DNA from: Chiridota heheva
Taxonomy: Eukaryota; Echinodermata; Holothuroidea; Apodida; Chiridotidae
Assembly: GCA_020152595.1 (NCBI GenBank)
Contig: JAIGNY010003294.1
Coordinates: 427,501-491,500, forward strand
Reading direction: 5' to 3'
DNA: 64,000 nucleotides
Shown: one piece after another, positions 1 to 12,009 of the stretch
Layout of the letters: every line of letters starts with the position of its first letter
How positions within the stretch are numbered: the first letter of the stretch is position 1
Made by a program: the position numbers and the translations under genes
The notes under the pieces: model-generated
Told to the model about the DNA's origin: nothing
The model's input: only the letters and a program-made list of their open reading frames with translations
Databases searched by the model: none

Positions 1-244
1 TTTTTCATGCGAATTTTTGGCTTAAAACCGTTAAACAAGGCGCTGCCAAAGAAACCAAAGTCACCAGAACGATGAGATATTGCAGTACATCTTTAAGAAA
101 CATCATCTTTCTTCGCATTCACCTAAACATATAAAATAGCACGATACGAAAATATACTGATAATACATTATTAACTGATTAAGAGAAAGAATAATTAGAC
201 CGAATGGTAAAACATTATTAACGCCTTTTGAATATACACTAAAT

Positions 245-480
245 ATTGCAAAAAAAGTTGCAGCAAATCGAGATTTCTCCATCAATTTTTAGGAAATTTC
301 CTTTACTTTTGAGAAGCTTTCTTCAAATTTTATCATTTTTCGGGAAATTTTCCTAAATTGTCGAGAAATTTGCTTCATTTACGGAATTTTGCCTCAATTT
401 TCAGGAAATGTTGCCAAATAAAGTGTCCTTATCTTAACATTTTCCCAAATTTGGTAGAAAGTATGCAACTGGGCATGTGA
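245..480 (-). repeat. A/T-rich degenerate 'AAATTTCC' module
   Basis: The stretch is a loose array of about 17-20-bp units with the core GGAAATTT/AAATTTCC. Read on the minus strand it runs into a box resembling GATTTGCTGCAAC. Similar arrays occur at 7640-7740, 23310-23640, 25780-25880, 35930-36070, 38225-38370, 42480-42690 and 61180-61480, several ending in a related box (AGCAAC.TTT, then TTTACCAGTG). It looks like a dispersed repeat family; nothing codes here. Bases 1-244 and 481-840 show no recognisable gene. Confidence 0.45.
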
Positions 481-845
481 AATCCTCTGAGATGAGACAG
501 CTTTTCCCCTGCCCTTCCACACTTCCTTCGCCTCTGGGTATGAGCATTTAACGAACTTAAACCCGTATACCCTCAGGCTTGGAAAAACACAACCAAATAA
601 ATGTAAAGCGTCGCGTAACCATTTTTCAGTTTTTGAATTGTAGGAAGTACCTGCATAGGGTTGGCGACAGTCCGAATTTCACTTTCTAAAGAAAATCAAC
701 TTAACGTTTTTACTCCTAATTTTTTTCTTACATCTTGTTCACGTCACAAGTAGATTATAGTTAGTTACGTTATTTTGTTTTACTACTTTCCTAGCATAGC
801 CAATAAATTTTAAGCGACAAAATATCAGTATAAGGGTGTTTCTGC

Positions 846-869
846 TGACGTCACGAGGTCACATGACCT
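846..869 (+). promoter_or_regulatory. Palindromic CRE plus paired AGGTCA half-sites
   Basis: TGACGTCA (846-853), a perfect CREB/ATF palindrome, is followed directly by AGGTCA-CA-TGACCT (856-869). The latter is two nuclear-receptor half-sites as an inverted repeat and also contains the E-box-like core CACATG. The pair lies about 110 bp upstream of the THAP start codon, a plausible promoter position. The assignment rests on motif match and location only; no TATA box is seen. Confidence 0.35.
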
Positions 870-978
870 TGCTAACATAACCATTTTGTCGGGAAATACC
901 ACTGTCGTCTGCTGTACACCTAATTAGACTCACATAAGTTTGCATGTTGTTGTATAAGATTATTTTTGTAAGATAATT

Positions 979-1156
979 ATGCCGGAATATTGCTGTGCCG
1001 TTATTTGCACTAATAGATGTGTGCGGGGAATAAAAAGACAATTTTCTCGATTTCCATTTGATCTTGATCGACTTTCGAAGTGGGTTTCTGCTGTACGACG
1101 CGACAGCTTTCAACCTACAACTTACACTAAAATTTGCAGCGAACAATTTATATCAA
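979..1156 (+). CDS. THAP-type zinc finger protein, first coding exon (partial)
   Basis: This exon encodes the N-terminal THAP domain, a sequence-specific DNA-binding C2CH zinc finger found in nuclear regulators and in P-element-type transposases. The protein starts MPEYCCAVICTNR. Cys5 and Cys10 match the first two zinc ligands. The hallmark FPF (for FPxD), KW and AVRRDSFQPT blocks follow at about residues 27-47, then ICSEQF. In the family this last block reads C-x2-H, so the expected His ligand is Gln here (codon CAA). The start is the first ATG and gives the canonical spacing to Cys5. The exon ends at TCA A|GTATGT, a good donor in phase 1, before the CF and AVPTIF box, which would lie in a later exon. 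No continuation was found downstream, where a LINE begins at about 1985. It may be a truncated gene, a domesticated or decayed transposase exon, or a gene with distant exons. Confidence 0.7.
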
Positions 1157-1984
1157 GTATGTAGGCTTTGTCTGAGTATAACGAACAATCAGCTGGCGTT
1201 AACGTTATCGTATACCCAATGAAAATTTCAAATTAAAAATATGAAAGGAAAATATGAAGTAAAATCGGAAGCGATACAAAAATTGCAAGTAGTAAAATTC
1301 GCTAAACTGGTACTGGTAGCTTACTGTAGTATGTTTGCTGTACGTGTAATATGACTGAGCTGTGTGAAGACGCGTGAAACGCAACGATGACGCCGCTGCC
1401 CTTAAAAATGGAGTTCAGTAGAGTTAAAGCCACGTGATGAAATCCCTATATATGAATGCAAAATAATAAAAAAAACGCTTTGAGGAATGTGATGTCACAT
1501 CTAGCCTGATTTCGTCGTTTCTACACAAATAATACAAAACTTGAGAATTATATATCTATCTATGAATTGTATATCTATCTGTCCATTACTTAATGATACA
1601 GGATTTTGAAACACTTTTCACGCTTTGTTCCTTTTCTGGCCCACTTTCACACACGCAAAAAAAAAAAAAAAAACTTGATTGACCACCTGTCCACTGAACA
1701 AATTACGTTACATAATCATTTCAGTACATGTTCCTGATAGGGTGATAATTTTGCAATAATTACTCACAATGCATCTCTCCTCATTCAAGGTCTCAAAGTA
1801 AAAAGTTCATAAAGCAAGTTTTTTTTCTTTCAAGAATGAAGATAATAAAGTTAATGCAAAGACGTTTTCAAGTTGTATTATATCTGTCATTCTGTATACC
1901 GTCTTAAATTACCGGCATTGTCAGATTGTTGTTGGTGCAACGTTTTCAGCATCGCATATGCCTGTATATTGGAATTTGCATTTT
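1157..1984. other. No gene seen; intron-like or intergenic
   Basis: A/T-rich sequence following the THAP donor. It has a short A run at 1656-1673 and no exon with convincing splice sites or protein similarity that I can recognise. Confidence 0.4.
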
Positions 1985-2427
1985 CAATTATAATGATAAT
2001 AATACATACATTTATATAGCGCTAATTTTGTAAAAATATTCAAAAGCGCTTTACATACAAGGAAATTAGATACGAATACAGAAATGACAACATAAATAGA
2101 AATGCAATGGATCAAGCTGCACATAAGATTAATATCTTTTTAACCAAATAAGTTTTAAGCTTAGTTTTAAAGGAGGTCAGAGATACATTATCAATACATT
2201 TGAGTTCAGTTGAGAGTGAATTCCACAACCCAGGACCTTTATAAGCAAAGGCCCTTTCACCATAACTGGTTATCAAAGGCCGTAGACATTGACTTGGTTG
2301 TCGATGTTATGTCTGTCCGTACGCCGTACATGTGTTTCCGTCCGGGTCGTATTAAGCGTTTCGTGATAGCATTGTTACTATCATAACCGAATACGCAGGT
2401 GACGACCCCGTCATTGTAATTGTGTGT

Positions 2428-3266
2428 TCACTCGTCGTTGTCGTCGCCAAGAGTTGTATGCTTAATACGGGGAACAAATAGGGACTTCAAACGAAGGTCA
2501 TAGCGGGATGGTTTTTCATGTACCATTTTGCATAAATATTTTGGAGCAAGGCCATTAATGCATTTGAAAACTTGTAAAATAATTTTATAATCAATTCTTT
2601 GTTTGAATGGTAACCAGTAAAGGGACTCTAAAACAGCATTACTGTGAGAAAAGTTTGGTAGTCTGAAAAGCAACCGTGCAGCACCATTAAGTATTCTTTG
2701 AATTCTGTAAAGTTGATAATCAGGTAGTCCAACAAGAAGTGAATTACAATAATCAATGTGACTTATACCAAAAGCATCAATAAGGATTTTCATGGCATCT
2801 ACATTTAGATATTTGGCAATCTGACGAATGTTATAAAGACAGTGATAAGCTTTGGAACAAACTTTCCCATAGTGAATATTCATAGACATGTGATTGTCCA
2901 AATAAACACCCTAATTTGTTACACTAACAAATGGTTTTATTTCAGCATCACCAATGTTGATGGATTGGACTTCAGCTTTGGCTAATTGGTTACGAGTGCC
3001 AATTAGAAGAAATTCAGTCTCGGAGTCATTGATCATGAGATTTTTCTTGACCACCCAAGACCCTATTTCAGCAATAAGAGATTGCATTGCCCCGACTGCC
3101 TCTTTCTCTGAAATAGAGCTGGCAGTGAATGAGCAGTAAAGCTGAGTATCATCAGCATAACATGGGCTTGTGGGATATGCTTTAACACAATACTGAAGAG
3201 TTGAGAAAGATAACACAAAAATGATATGGGACCCAGGCAGCTGCCTTGAGGTACGCCACAGTCCAA
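2428..3266 (-). pseudogene. LINE reverse transcriptase relic, catalytic and C-terminal part
   Basis: Three overlapping frames carry successive RT pieces: the CGVPQGSCLGP motif (about 3240-3266), the YADDTQLYCSF active-site box (about 3155), and a long C-terminal segment with CNSLLVGLP, AARLLFRL and LESLYWLPFKQRIDYKI (2428-2901). The order and spacing match CR1/L2-type ORF2. At least two frame breaks separate the pieces, so no functional enzyme can be made. It belongs to the LINE at 1985-5113. Confidence 0.8.
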
Positions 3267-3323
3267 TGGAATGTTTTTGGATCTAGCACCTTTAACAAAA
3301 GCATGTTGCTTTCTAGACGATAG

Positions 3324-4364
3324 TAGAGCTGTGACCGTTTAACGTGTACTCGCTACACGCTCGCAAATCTTGTAAACGTTTACTAAATACTTCATTGCGA
3401 GTAATCGTTTTTCATACATTATAGGCCTAGTGTCTTGCCGTTGAAAATCAATATTCATGAATCAAATCACACACACATTCGGCTGACAAAATTCCAATCA
3501 ATGATTTTTTACACTCTAAACCCGATTAGCATAATCTTTTTTAAATGTGCGAATCACAAATGCGCAGTAATCACCAATGAATGGGGATATTATGCACTTT
3601 GATTTCGCCGAAATCTGAGTAATCTAACTTGTAAAATGCACCGCGAATGTGCAGCAGTAAACAGTGAAACTAACAATAGGCCTAGCGTTAGGCCATAAGG
3701 CTTTAAATCCCACGCAATCAAGGCCCGTTTCATCGACCAAAAAACACTTGAATCGTGACAATCAGTACATTTACATGTAAATATTACCTGATGAGTCAAA
3801 TAAATTTTGCAAGAAAGAAAAAATATTGCATTATAAATAAACAGAAAAAGGTTTTAACAAAGCTGAAATTCTGCATGCTTCGCAAAGATGGCGGCCATTT
3901 TTTCGAGAGAACTGATATTTCAGAACTTCCTGGTGGTGGCGTAGTTTTGAAATGTTTTACGGTGAGATTTATCATAGGCCTCAATATGCAAGATTTTCAC
4001 AGAACTTTGAAAGCTGTAGCGAATAGGACAAACAAGTTACGCGATGTTGAGTTTAAATGACATTGAAAGGAAGTTATCTGTTCTATCTTAACTGAATTTC
4101 CATTCATATTTTCCATAAAAATGATGATTTATACTGTAAAAGTAAATTTTTTACGATTTGGAAAGCAAAACTCAGCGTCTATTTGGGCAATGCAGTCAGT
4201 ACTTTTGCCATACTAGTTGCGCGATTTTTTTACTTCGCCTCGTAGTTTTGGAACAATTTTGGTGTATTTCCGAAAATTACGGTACTAAACTCGTGTACAC
4301 GATACACGCTCGCTTTTTTTGGCGTGTACACGTTTACTAAAATCCCTAAACGTTCACAGCTCTA
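3324..4364. mobile_element. Non-autonomous hAT element, family A copy 1
   Basis: The 1041-bp insert has terminal inverted repeats beginning TAGAGCTGTGA (3324) and ending TCACAGCTCTA (4364). It is flanked by a perfect 8-bp duplication, GACGATAG, at 3316-3323 and 4365-4372. An 8-bp duplication with TAGRGCTGTG-type ends is diagnostic of hAT transposons. Subterminal CGTGTAC and TTTACTAA words recur at both ends, as hAT transposases use for binding. No transposase ORF is present, so mobilisation would need an autonomous relative. It lies inside the RT region of an older LINE and is therefore younger than it. A diverged sibling is at 49021-50029. Confidence 0.92.
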
Positions 4365-5100
4365 GACGATAGATAGGATATGAGCCACTGTTGGATGTCA
4401 CCAGCAATTCCAAACTGAGAGTGAAGTGTGTTGAGGAGAGGGCTGTGGTTTCCGGTATCAAATGCCGCACTCAGATCCAAAACTAACAAGAGGGTGCATC
4501 GTTGTTTGTCCATATTTAAGATAATATCGCTGTGAATTTTAATCAAGGCTGTCTCTGTCTGTCTGTGGAGTACTTATTTCTGTAAGCAGACTGTTAATCT
4601 GGAAGGGGAGCATGTTGTGAGAAATGAGAAACAATCTGGTCAACTACCGCCCGCTCGACCAATTTTGATACGAAGGTCAAATTACTCACAGGTCTGTAGT
4701 TGGAAAATGAACACTCCAATCCTGATTTTTTTGGCAGAGGGACAATAGTTGCATTTTACCAACTATTAGGTACTGCACCATCTCGGAGAGACAAATTCAC
4801 CATTGTTGTAAGCACAGGGAGTAGCGATTCAAGACAATCCTTAAGCAGCCATGTTGGTATTGGATCGAGGGTACAACTCGAAGTTTTAGAAAATATAACC
4901 AGTTTGCGAACATCAAGTGCAGATAATGGTGTGAAGGAATCAAAAATCACATCAACGCAGTGGAGTTCATCGCAGAGTTCAAAACTGTGAACTTCAACAG
5001 TGTCAATATTGTCTTTAATCTTTTGAATTTTAGAACCAAAGAAATTTCTAAAGTCATTAGCAATTTCTTTCGCATTACCATGTAGTGGGAAAGAATCCAC
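4346..5100 (-). pseudogene. LINE reverse transcriptase relic, N-terminal part
   Basis: The upstream half of the LINE at 1985-5113. Residues encoded at 4756-5100 cover the pre-RT linker (FFGSKIQKIKDNID, CTLDPIPTWLLKDCLESLLP). About 4373-4546 holds LLVLDLSAAFDTGNHSPLL and WLISYLSSR of the fingers/palm. Stops and a frame change between about 4550 and 4750 break it, and the hAT insertion ends it at 4364. Confidence 0.75.
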
Positions 5101-5113
5101 ATGTCTTATGTCT

Positions 5114-6690
5114 TAAATCTTATAGCAATATATATTAGCGTTAATTGGCAGCACTTATTAAAGTGGTCCTACCATGGAGGTCGGAATTTACGTTAAATAT
5201 ATTGATTAGGTTAATTGGCTTTTCAATATTTCGAGGAGAGATTTCAGGATTTAATTTTTCCTGAGTTTTTGGAATAAAATGTATTTCGGAATAAAATATG
5301 AAATCTGAGTAAGTTGATCTTGTTTATACTTGTATTTATTTGTTCGGTTTGTATTTTGTTTTGGGCCGCGCTTGCAATAAGAGCAGGGACCATGCTTTCC
5401 CATTTTTCAAGTAGTAATTTTTGGTGTTGGAAGTTTAGTTTAATTTAAATTATGAACGCAAACCTCTGTGATAGGCCTTTAAATGGAGGATATTTCTTCG
5501 CCCAGGAAATTTTCCATGATGCTAAGCGATGGCGTGCGGCATAACAAAGAACTGAACGAAATTAGTTTGAACAGAAACAGCAACCAGCACAATGAAGTCA
5601 ATGTATTAAGATAATATAGAAAAGAGAACAAACAAGTTTTTAGGGGAATTTATTTTAGAACGAAAAAAAAGATGCACGGTGTAGGCCTAAAGCCCGGGGG
5701 TCCTTCAAGAAGTAGAATAGTTTTTCTTCCCTCTGCTTCATTACAACAACGGGACTAGAATAAACTAAAACATGTTCCGTGAAATGGATACAATTTTACA
5801 TAATTTGTATGACTATCATCAGGAATATGTCACTTTATATCTAAAATAATTCGTGTCTGTTATAATTATCGAAGTAACGGCTTTGATCACTTGCCTTGTT
5901 CACTAGTCTCAAAATGTAAATGAACTACGATATTTGGGGAAGAATTTCGGAAGTATTTGGAGCACCGTTTCATTTAATTCTAATCACAATTGTGCCCAGT
6001 TTTTAGTCCCCGTTACAGGTAACAATTGTACCAAAAAATATTGTACTTGTTAAGAACATTATCAAAGTTCAAATTCACTCAAACGTAACATCACCGCGAG
6101 ATTCTCCGCTATCTCGCAGTGATTAGGGGCTATTGTATTCGGCACACAATAAATGCAAGTTAATGAGCTCTCTTCCTCAGGGCATTTCGGTGTTTTAATT
6201 CATACGTGACTTAACGGAAAAACGATTTCTTTTGTTCGGCGCTGCGGCTTAAAAAAGAAGACAAAATCCTGCATATCTCGAGTTGGCTATGCCTCTAATG
6301 AGAATTAAGATAACAAAAACAGAGATTCTTATTAACACAAACCTATTTCATGGCACAGCTGGCATAAAAGAGACATAATGAATGCAGCCTCAAGTATCCG
6401 TTTGTCCCTACTCAGCACGAACAAATTTTTTACAAATGTTGGCAAAGATGGATTTTTTTTTTTTTATCAGCATTTTTTTTTATCTATCTACAATTTACAT
6501 TTATGTGTGCATGTACATATTAACAGAGACAATATTAAATTTTTACATAGTGAAATGCAGAATTTATACATACATTTAAAACGATATAAAAAGTGACTAA
6601 GGGAAACACATAGGAAGTTCATTAGAACTTATGAGTTAAAGTTAAACAAAAAACATTGAAATATAAATGTTGGCAACATATTAAAGAGGG
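5114..6690. other. No gene seen
   Basis: Unique-looking A/T-rich sequence between repeats. It has short ORFs only, none with recognisable similarity. A T-rich stretch with ORFs at 6378-6596 is low complexity. Confidence 0.4.
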
Positions 6691-7350
6691 TAGACAGCAG
6701 GGTTTGCGTTAATAGCAAATGTTTTGTAGGTCTATATTACGCTAAGGCTGAGATTTTTTACGACACATGTTGTACCTGCATTGTAAGATTTAGATGCCAA
6801 AGTTTTTCATTAACTTAAATGAAAATCATGAAAATCTTACCTATCTTGATGCGATTAAAAAATTTATTTCACACACAAATGATTTTGAATTACTCAGAAA
6901 TAAAAGAAAATTACACAACTATGAGACTAACGGCCGAATGATTCAATATGTCTGTACAAGTACTGTACATAGACACATATAGGCTAGTATATATATTCAG
7001 TATGTATGCACACTGTACGTTAAAAGTTTTGATGTTGTTTTGAATGTAGGTTGCCAATTGTCAACGATGTCATTCAACTTTCATTCACTTTAGCGAGGCA
7101 GGCCTACGCAAATGTATTTGTATGTGTTAACAATACTTGCAAGCTTTACCAGTGCGCAGTATCCTGTACAGTATGCAGTGCCCTGTACATACGACGGCAG
7201 ATTTACAAAATACCCCCAAAATTAAGGGCTGTTCACCACACAAAACATTCTAACGCAAGCTCTGGTAGACGGTGTTTTGGCTTATTAAATACTTGCCATA
7301 ACGTTTGTGAAATGCCTGATTTTCATGAACTTTGGGACAAAAATTGACTG
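6690..7350 (+). repeat. Dispersed repeat family R1, copy 1
   Basis: This segment matches, in inverted orientation and with many substitutions, 55540-56520. Shared blocks include TTACGACACA.GTTGTACCTG, AATGAAAATCATGAA.ATCTTACCT, GTACATA.ACACATATAGGCTAGT and TGCAGTGCCCTGTAC.TAC. The ORFs in both copies are not conserved in frame, so it looks like an old non-coding interspersed repeat. No terminal repeats or target duplications were recognised. Confidence 0.6.
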
Positions 7351-10094
7351 TATAGCACTAGGTCTATCAAATATGTAGATTACTTTTTTCTATTTTTCTG
7401 CTGCCTTTCTTATTTTGTTCAAATTTCCTATTTTCTTCAGCATTGAGGGAAAATATTCTCTCTCCCTATTTAAAATTGGACACCCAAATGTCTATTATCT
7501 AAGGTGACTTTAATGTCTTTTCTTTTGCTCACCGAGACGTGTTAGTTTGAAAATATATATCATTTAAAGCAAAATTTTGAATTTCTTTGTTTTTGTCAAT
7601 TAAAGCTTTGACCTTCAGTGTCTTGCCTACAAACCATATTTTGGCATCAAAAACAAAGAAAATTTCTCAGCTTTTGGGGGCTTCGTCCTTGGACTTTTAC
7701 CCGAATTTTTCCAACTTTCAGGAGAATTTTCTTCACTGCCTGTTAAGAAATGGTAATCCAAATGCTTACATGTATCTTAGTTGATTTTAACGTCATCGAA
7801 TCTGAAAACATTTTTTCATCAATATCTGTGTTTGATTTTAAGCCATGTTGGGGGCCGATAAACGCAAGCTACCTATGCCGACACATTTTAAGTTCCCCCA
7901 CATTTTCTACACTTCAATACTGCGTCCCCCAAACTAAAGTCTTTGGCGATGCCACTGAAATTCACAACACACTGATGTAACTTGTTGTAAGTTATATTAC
8001 ATGTACAGTAGGGTCAAACTTAGTATGAAATTTGGGAAGTGAGCAGCCATTGCTACAGTGATAGGGTGCTTACAGAATGAAGATAAATCATACCAGTCAA
8101 ACCACCTTGGAAGTGTGCAGCCACTTCTGATGTACATGTAAGACTTCCAGTGTCTCTAAGCTTATACACTTTAAATATGTGAATGATGGTCATAAAATAT
8201 TGAAACTTGCTCATCGTTCTTGAACATATTCAATGAAGATTTCCTTTTTTTAAATTCACATTTGACCGAGTCAGAAGTAAGCAGCCACCTTCATAGGATT
8301 TTTTCAAATTTGGTTAAAATTTTCCTTTAAAAAAGGTATCTGTATGAGGCCTATTGGCGTGGCGCTGGTTTACATATATTTTCTGATTTTGGGCCATAAA
8401 AACCTCAGGAGATCACTAGTGAAATCTCAAACATAAAACAAATCTTAGAACTAAAGTTCAGTAAATATGGTGAAAACCTCGAAGGAAAACTTCTCCTTTC
8501 TGGTACAAAAAAGATCTCAAATTTGATGCTTAAGATATATCATATAATTCAAAAGGGCAAATTTAGTTTCGTGCTACCTCCACTGACATTACATGTAGCA
8601 CTAGGCTTAACCGTTAACGAGTAGCGTAGAGTTAGGCTACATAAACTTGAAAAGTAGAAAGTCCATTTCACCACTTTTACTGTGTTTTACTTACGATGTT
8701 ACATTTTCCAGATAATTTTTTAGAGAAAATGGCATGAGCTGGAGAAAATGGAGGAGACAGAAAGTAGAAGGAGGGGTTAATATGCCATGAAACGGAGGAA
8801 ATTGGCTGAAACCCCATCAAATTTACATATTTATGAAGCGCCATGAAACCGCAGGCCATTAGCAAACTTTTCTCGGTTATATCCAAGAGAAAAGGTGTAA
8901 AAGTGCGTCAGATATAACCGAAGAAAATGTGTACGTCGCACGCTGAGTTTTAGTGACGCATGGATGACGTTATCAGAATAAAAACCAATGAAAGGAGTTT
9001 AGTGGAAAAAATAAAACAAAATTTGTAGACTGCTACAGCCAGGCAGCGCAGGCCATGGGGCCTGCCGGTGCCGGGGGCCGGATACGTTCATGTATTTGTC
9101 ATAATATTATCATATTACTGTTCGTGTCACAGCATCAAAACAAGAAGAAGCAATTCCGTACGTAAAACACTGGTAGACCAACAGTTAAGCTCTCGTTTAT
9201 CTTGAAGGTATTGAACTTAAAGCAGCTAAAGTCAATATTGCCATTAATAGGCCTAGAGCTTATATTGCATTTGAAAGAAGAATCAATCATAAGGTCAGAA
9301 TGTTAAGATAAACAAACGTGTCATAGGCCTACTTGTAGTCGTACTACGAGATTTTAGGCTTAAAATCAGCAAACTTTGTGGAGTGAAGCTGATTGCTAGT
9401 TACTGTGTAAACGTTAACGTTAGGCCTAACGTTGGTAACGTCGGTAGGCCTATAGCCTACAGTAGGTGTGTACCCTAAAACTTTAAAGTTTGTGCACCCA
9501 ATATTTCTCCAACTTTTAAAAAATAACATCAAGCTCAAGATTTCACAGGTTAATTTGAGGAATTTGAAATAAAACTGTCTTTACTGTTAATGAAAACGCA
9601 CTTTGAAAATTAATATTTTTACAAAGGTTTTCTTCCCGTTTAAGACTTGTTTACGCGTTACTAATACAGCAGCTAAAAGTTGCATATGTTTATGTGCACG
9701 AACTTTGGGGTATTTGCGATTTGCTGAAAGAAACGAAACTTCTTTTTTCTTTGAGGAATATCTTGATAAATAGAATATCAAGCTTTTGTAAATTTATCAT
9801 GGATATAACGAGTAGAAATCAAAGAATTTATCTATATTGCTGCCATTGACAATGAAAACCATTTTTTTTTTCATTAAGAAAAATACAATCTATTTCCTTT
9901 ACGCTATGCCTAACGCTAGGTCACGGGTTCTGAATTATTATTTTCCAAGGGCCATCATTTCAAAGGCTGCGGGCCAATCGCATGGCAAAACCAGCGTCAC
10001 ATGACAAACAAAACCTCTCAAAACAATCCCTGAATACAAACAAGATGAGAGCGTGCGTGTGATAAGAAGGATGTACGCCAGATCATGTCGGCGG
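7351..10094. other. No gene seen; scattered low-complexity DNA
   Basis: No protein similarity recognised. A degenerate AAATTTCC-type stretch lies at about 7640-7740. Phrases such as GTGAGCAGCCA at about 8039 and AAAATCAGCAAACTTTGTG at about 9362 are shared with other repeats in the window (the latter with 48062) and suggest old transposon fragments. Confidence 0.35.
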
Positions 10095-11300
10095 TTCTCT
10101 TATCTGCCTTTTCTTAATCTTCATTAATGATATTGATGTTTCTCTTGGCTCCAAGATTTACAAATTTGCTAAAATAGCAATTTCAAAAGAGTTTGCTAGT
10201 CGCTTTCTAATTTCATCAGGCATGCACTGAATTCCCGTCATGTTTGAAAACTTTTGTTGTTACCATGATTATATATATTGTCTCTTTGTATTTGAGTTCT
10301 TGCTTCCTCAAGCCATTGTGTTGTTTTATATATTTTTGTCATTGTAAAGATTGTAATGTGAGAAGGGGTCAATGGCCTGTAACGAAATAAATGTATTAAT
10401 GATATCAATGTTTCCCTTGGCTCCAGGATTTGTAAACTTGCTGCTGTAACTAAGCTGTACAGGATTGTTGATGATGCTAGGGATTCTTCACTGTTGCAAA
10501 CTGATCTGGACAAGTTAGTTTCTTGGTCCCAAACGTGGCAGATGTCATTTAATGTTGATAAATGCAAAAATTCATTTTGGTCAGAGCATTTTGGCTTTTG
10601 ATTACTGCATGAATGATTCAAATCTTGGTTTTGTTGACCAAGTTTGCGATCTAGGTGTTGTCATTACTAGCAATTTGAAGCCTTCTAAGCAGTGTGCTTT
10701 AGCAGCTGCAAGTGCAAATAGGATGCTTGGTTTGATTAGAAGAATTTTTTGTTTTCTTGGTAGAGAGGTTGTCCTTCATTTGTATAAGCAGTTGGTTAGG
10801 CCTCGCTTGAGTATGTTATTCAGGCTTGGAGTCCCTACCAAGCAGTTACTAGGAATGTCGAACTTAAATTATTCGCTAAGGCTACAGAAAATTCATCTTC
10901 CTATCTTAGCTTACAGACGTGTTCGTGGTGACATTATTGAACTATTTAAGATTTTAACCATAAAATATGACCTGGAAGTGTCAAACTTCATACAATTCAA
11001 AGGGGGGTCATTGACTAGGGGTCATGAGTATAAGATCTTTAAAATCCACCCACTGCTTAACATCAGGAAATTCTCTTTTGTGCACCGCTCAGTTGACATA
11101 TGGAATAGTTTAAAAAATTCAGTTGTAACATCTAAATCAATACCCACATCTGAGGCAAGAGTAGATAGACAATGGAAAAACCAGCCCTTGTACTATGACT
11201 ACAAAGAATGCATCCAGATTAACCCAATTAGACAAGATCAATTCAGCATAAATACAAGCTTTGAGCTGACAGAAGAAGATCAAGGAGAATCCTAAAGTCA
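10095..11300 (+). mobile_element. CR1/Jockey-like LINE 3' fragment
   Basis: On the plus strand, 10440-10570 encodes the RT stretch LLQTDLDKLVSWSQTWQMSF. The frame opened at 10552 then gives LGVVITSNLKPSKQC, ANRMLGLIRRIFCFLGREVV and HLYKQLVRP, followed by a C-terminal RRVRGDIIELFKIL and SVDIWNSLKNSVV. This is the canonical order for the end of ORF2. A second partial copy of the INDI.VSLGS..CK region at 10108-10180 shows a local rearrangement. A CTGAAT-rich tail follows near 11500. Frame breaks and 5' truncation make it inactive. The LINE at 45490-46420 belongs to the same family (shared ANRMLGLIRR and FLGREVV). Confidence 0.82.
10552..11295 (+). pseudogene. LINE ORF2 C-terminal fragment
   Basis: A 247-codon open frame that is a relic of the LINE reverse transcriptase thumb and C-terminal region, not a host gene. 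It lacks the catalytic DD box, which lies upstream in another frame (KLYRIVDDARDSSLLQTDL at about 10453-10510), and has an internal frame change near 10830-10870 where the expected LEYAIQAW-type block is scrambled. Its end (EEDQGES) is not part of the conserved region. Confidence 0.7.
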
Positions 11301-12009
11301 GAAGAGGATCTTTGAGTATAAAAGGGAAATGATGGAATGTAAATCTTGGCTGAATGAAACAAATAATGAATGCTTAGCCTGAATCAAACTGAAAACAATG
11401 ATAATGGGGTAGATCCTGAATTGTTTAGAATGCAAGTGGTAATTCAGATCAACAGTGAGAAAGAGAATGTTTGGGGTTATAACTTGGTGGGTCTAGGGTA
11501 CTGAATCTGAATCTGAATAGGTTAAGTCGGCAAAAATCCTTCTAGAGGACATGAACGCCAACCAAACGTAGCAAAAGTATGAGAAATAATAATAATAATA
11601 ATAATAATTGAATTAACAAGCTTAGCAAGTTTAGCTTTGAAACAGTTTAAACTTGGTGCATGTACAATGTCCGGTGGTAAAGCATTCCAATCTTTTAGTG
11701 TTTGAGGAAAGAAGGAGTATTTATAAATATCTTTTTAGCATAAGGAACGTGGAAATTCAAATAATGCTTATTTCTTGTATTAATTCTTGCGTTTGGGATC
11801 AGGTTATCATTATCAATGGCGACAAGACTTATTGATTTTATATAGCACTTTTGGACGGGTGTTTCTTCTTTTTGTTATTAGCAGGGGCCAATCTAATTGA
11901 TGAAGCATGTTTTTTACACTAGATTTATAAGAGTAGTCTGCCATACAGACCTGGCTGCTCTCCGATGAATTGATTCAAGCTTATCTACATCGCACTGATA
12001 ATGGGGGTC

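Larger units (their letters stand above)
1985..5113 (-). mobile_element. L2/CR1-like non-LTR retrotransposon, 5'-truncated, interrupted
   Basis: Reading the minus strand from 5113 down, the parts come in LINE order. They are the linker before the RT (LDPIPTWLLKDCLESLLPV), the fingers/palm motif (LLVLDLSAAFDT), the CGVPQGSCLGP box, the catalytic YADDTQLY box at about 3155, a thumb with LESLYWLPFKQRIDYKI, and near 2200 the C-terminal GPGLWNSL block. The 3' end (about 1985-2060) carries the ATATAGCGC-type tail common to such elements. No endonuclease domain is present, so the copy is 5'-truncated. It is split by a hAT element at 3324-4364 and by about 187 bp of unrelated DNA near 2263-2449, and has frameshifts throughout. 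It is dead. Confidence 0.85.
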
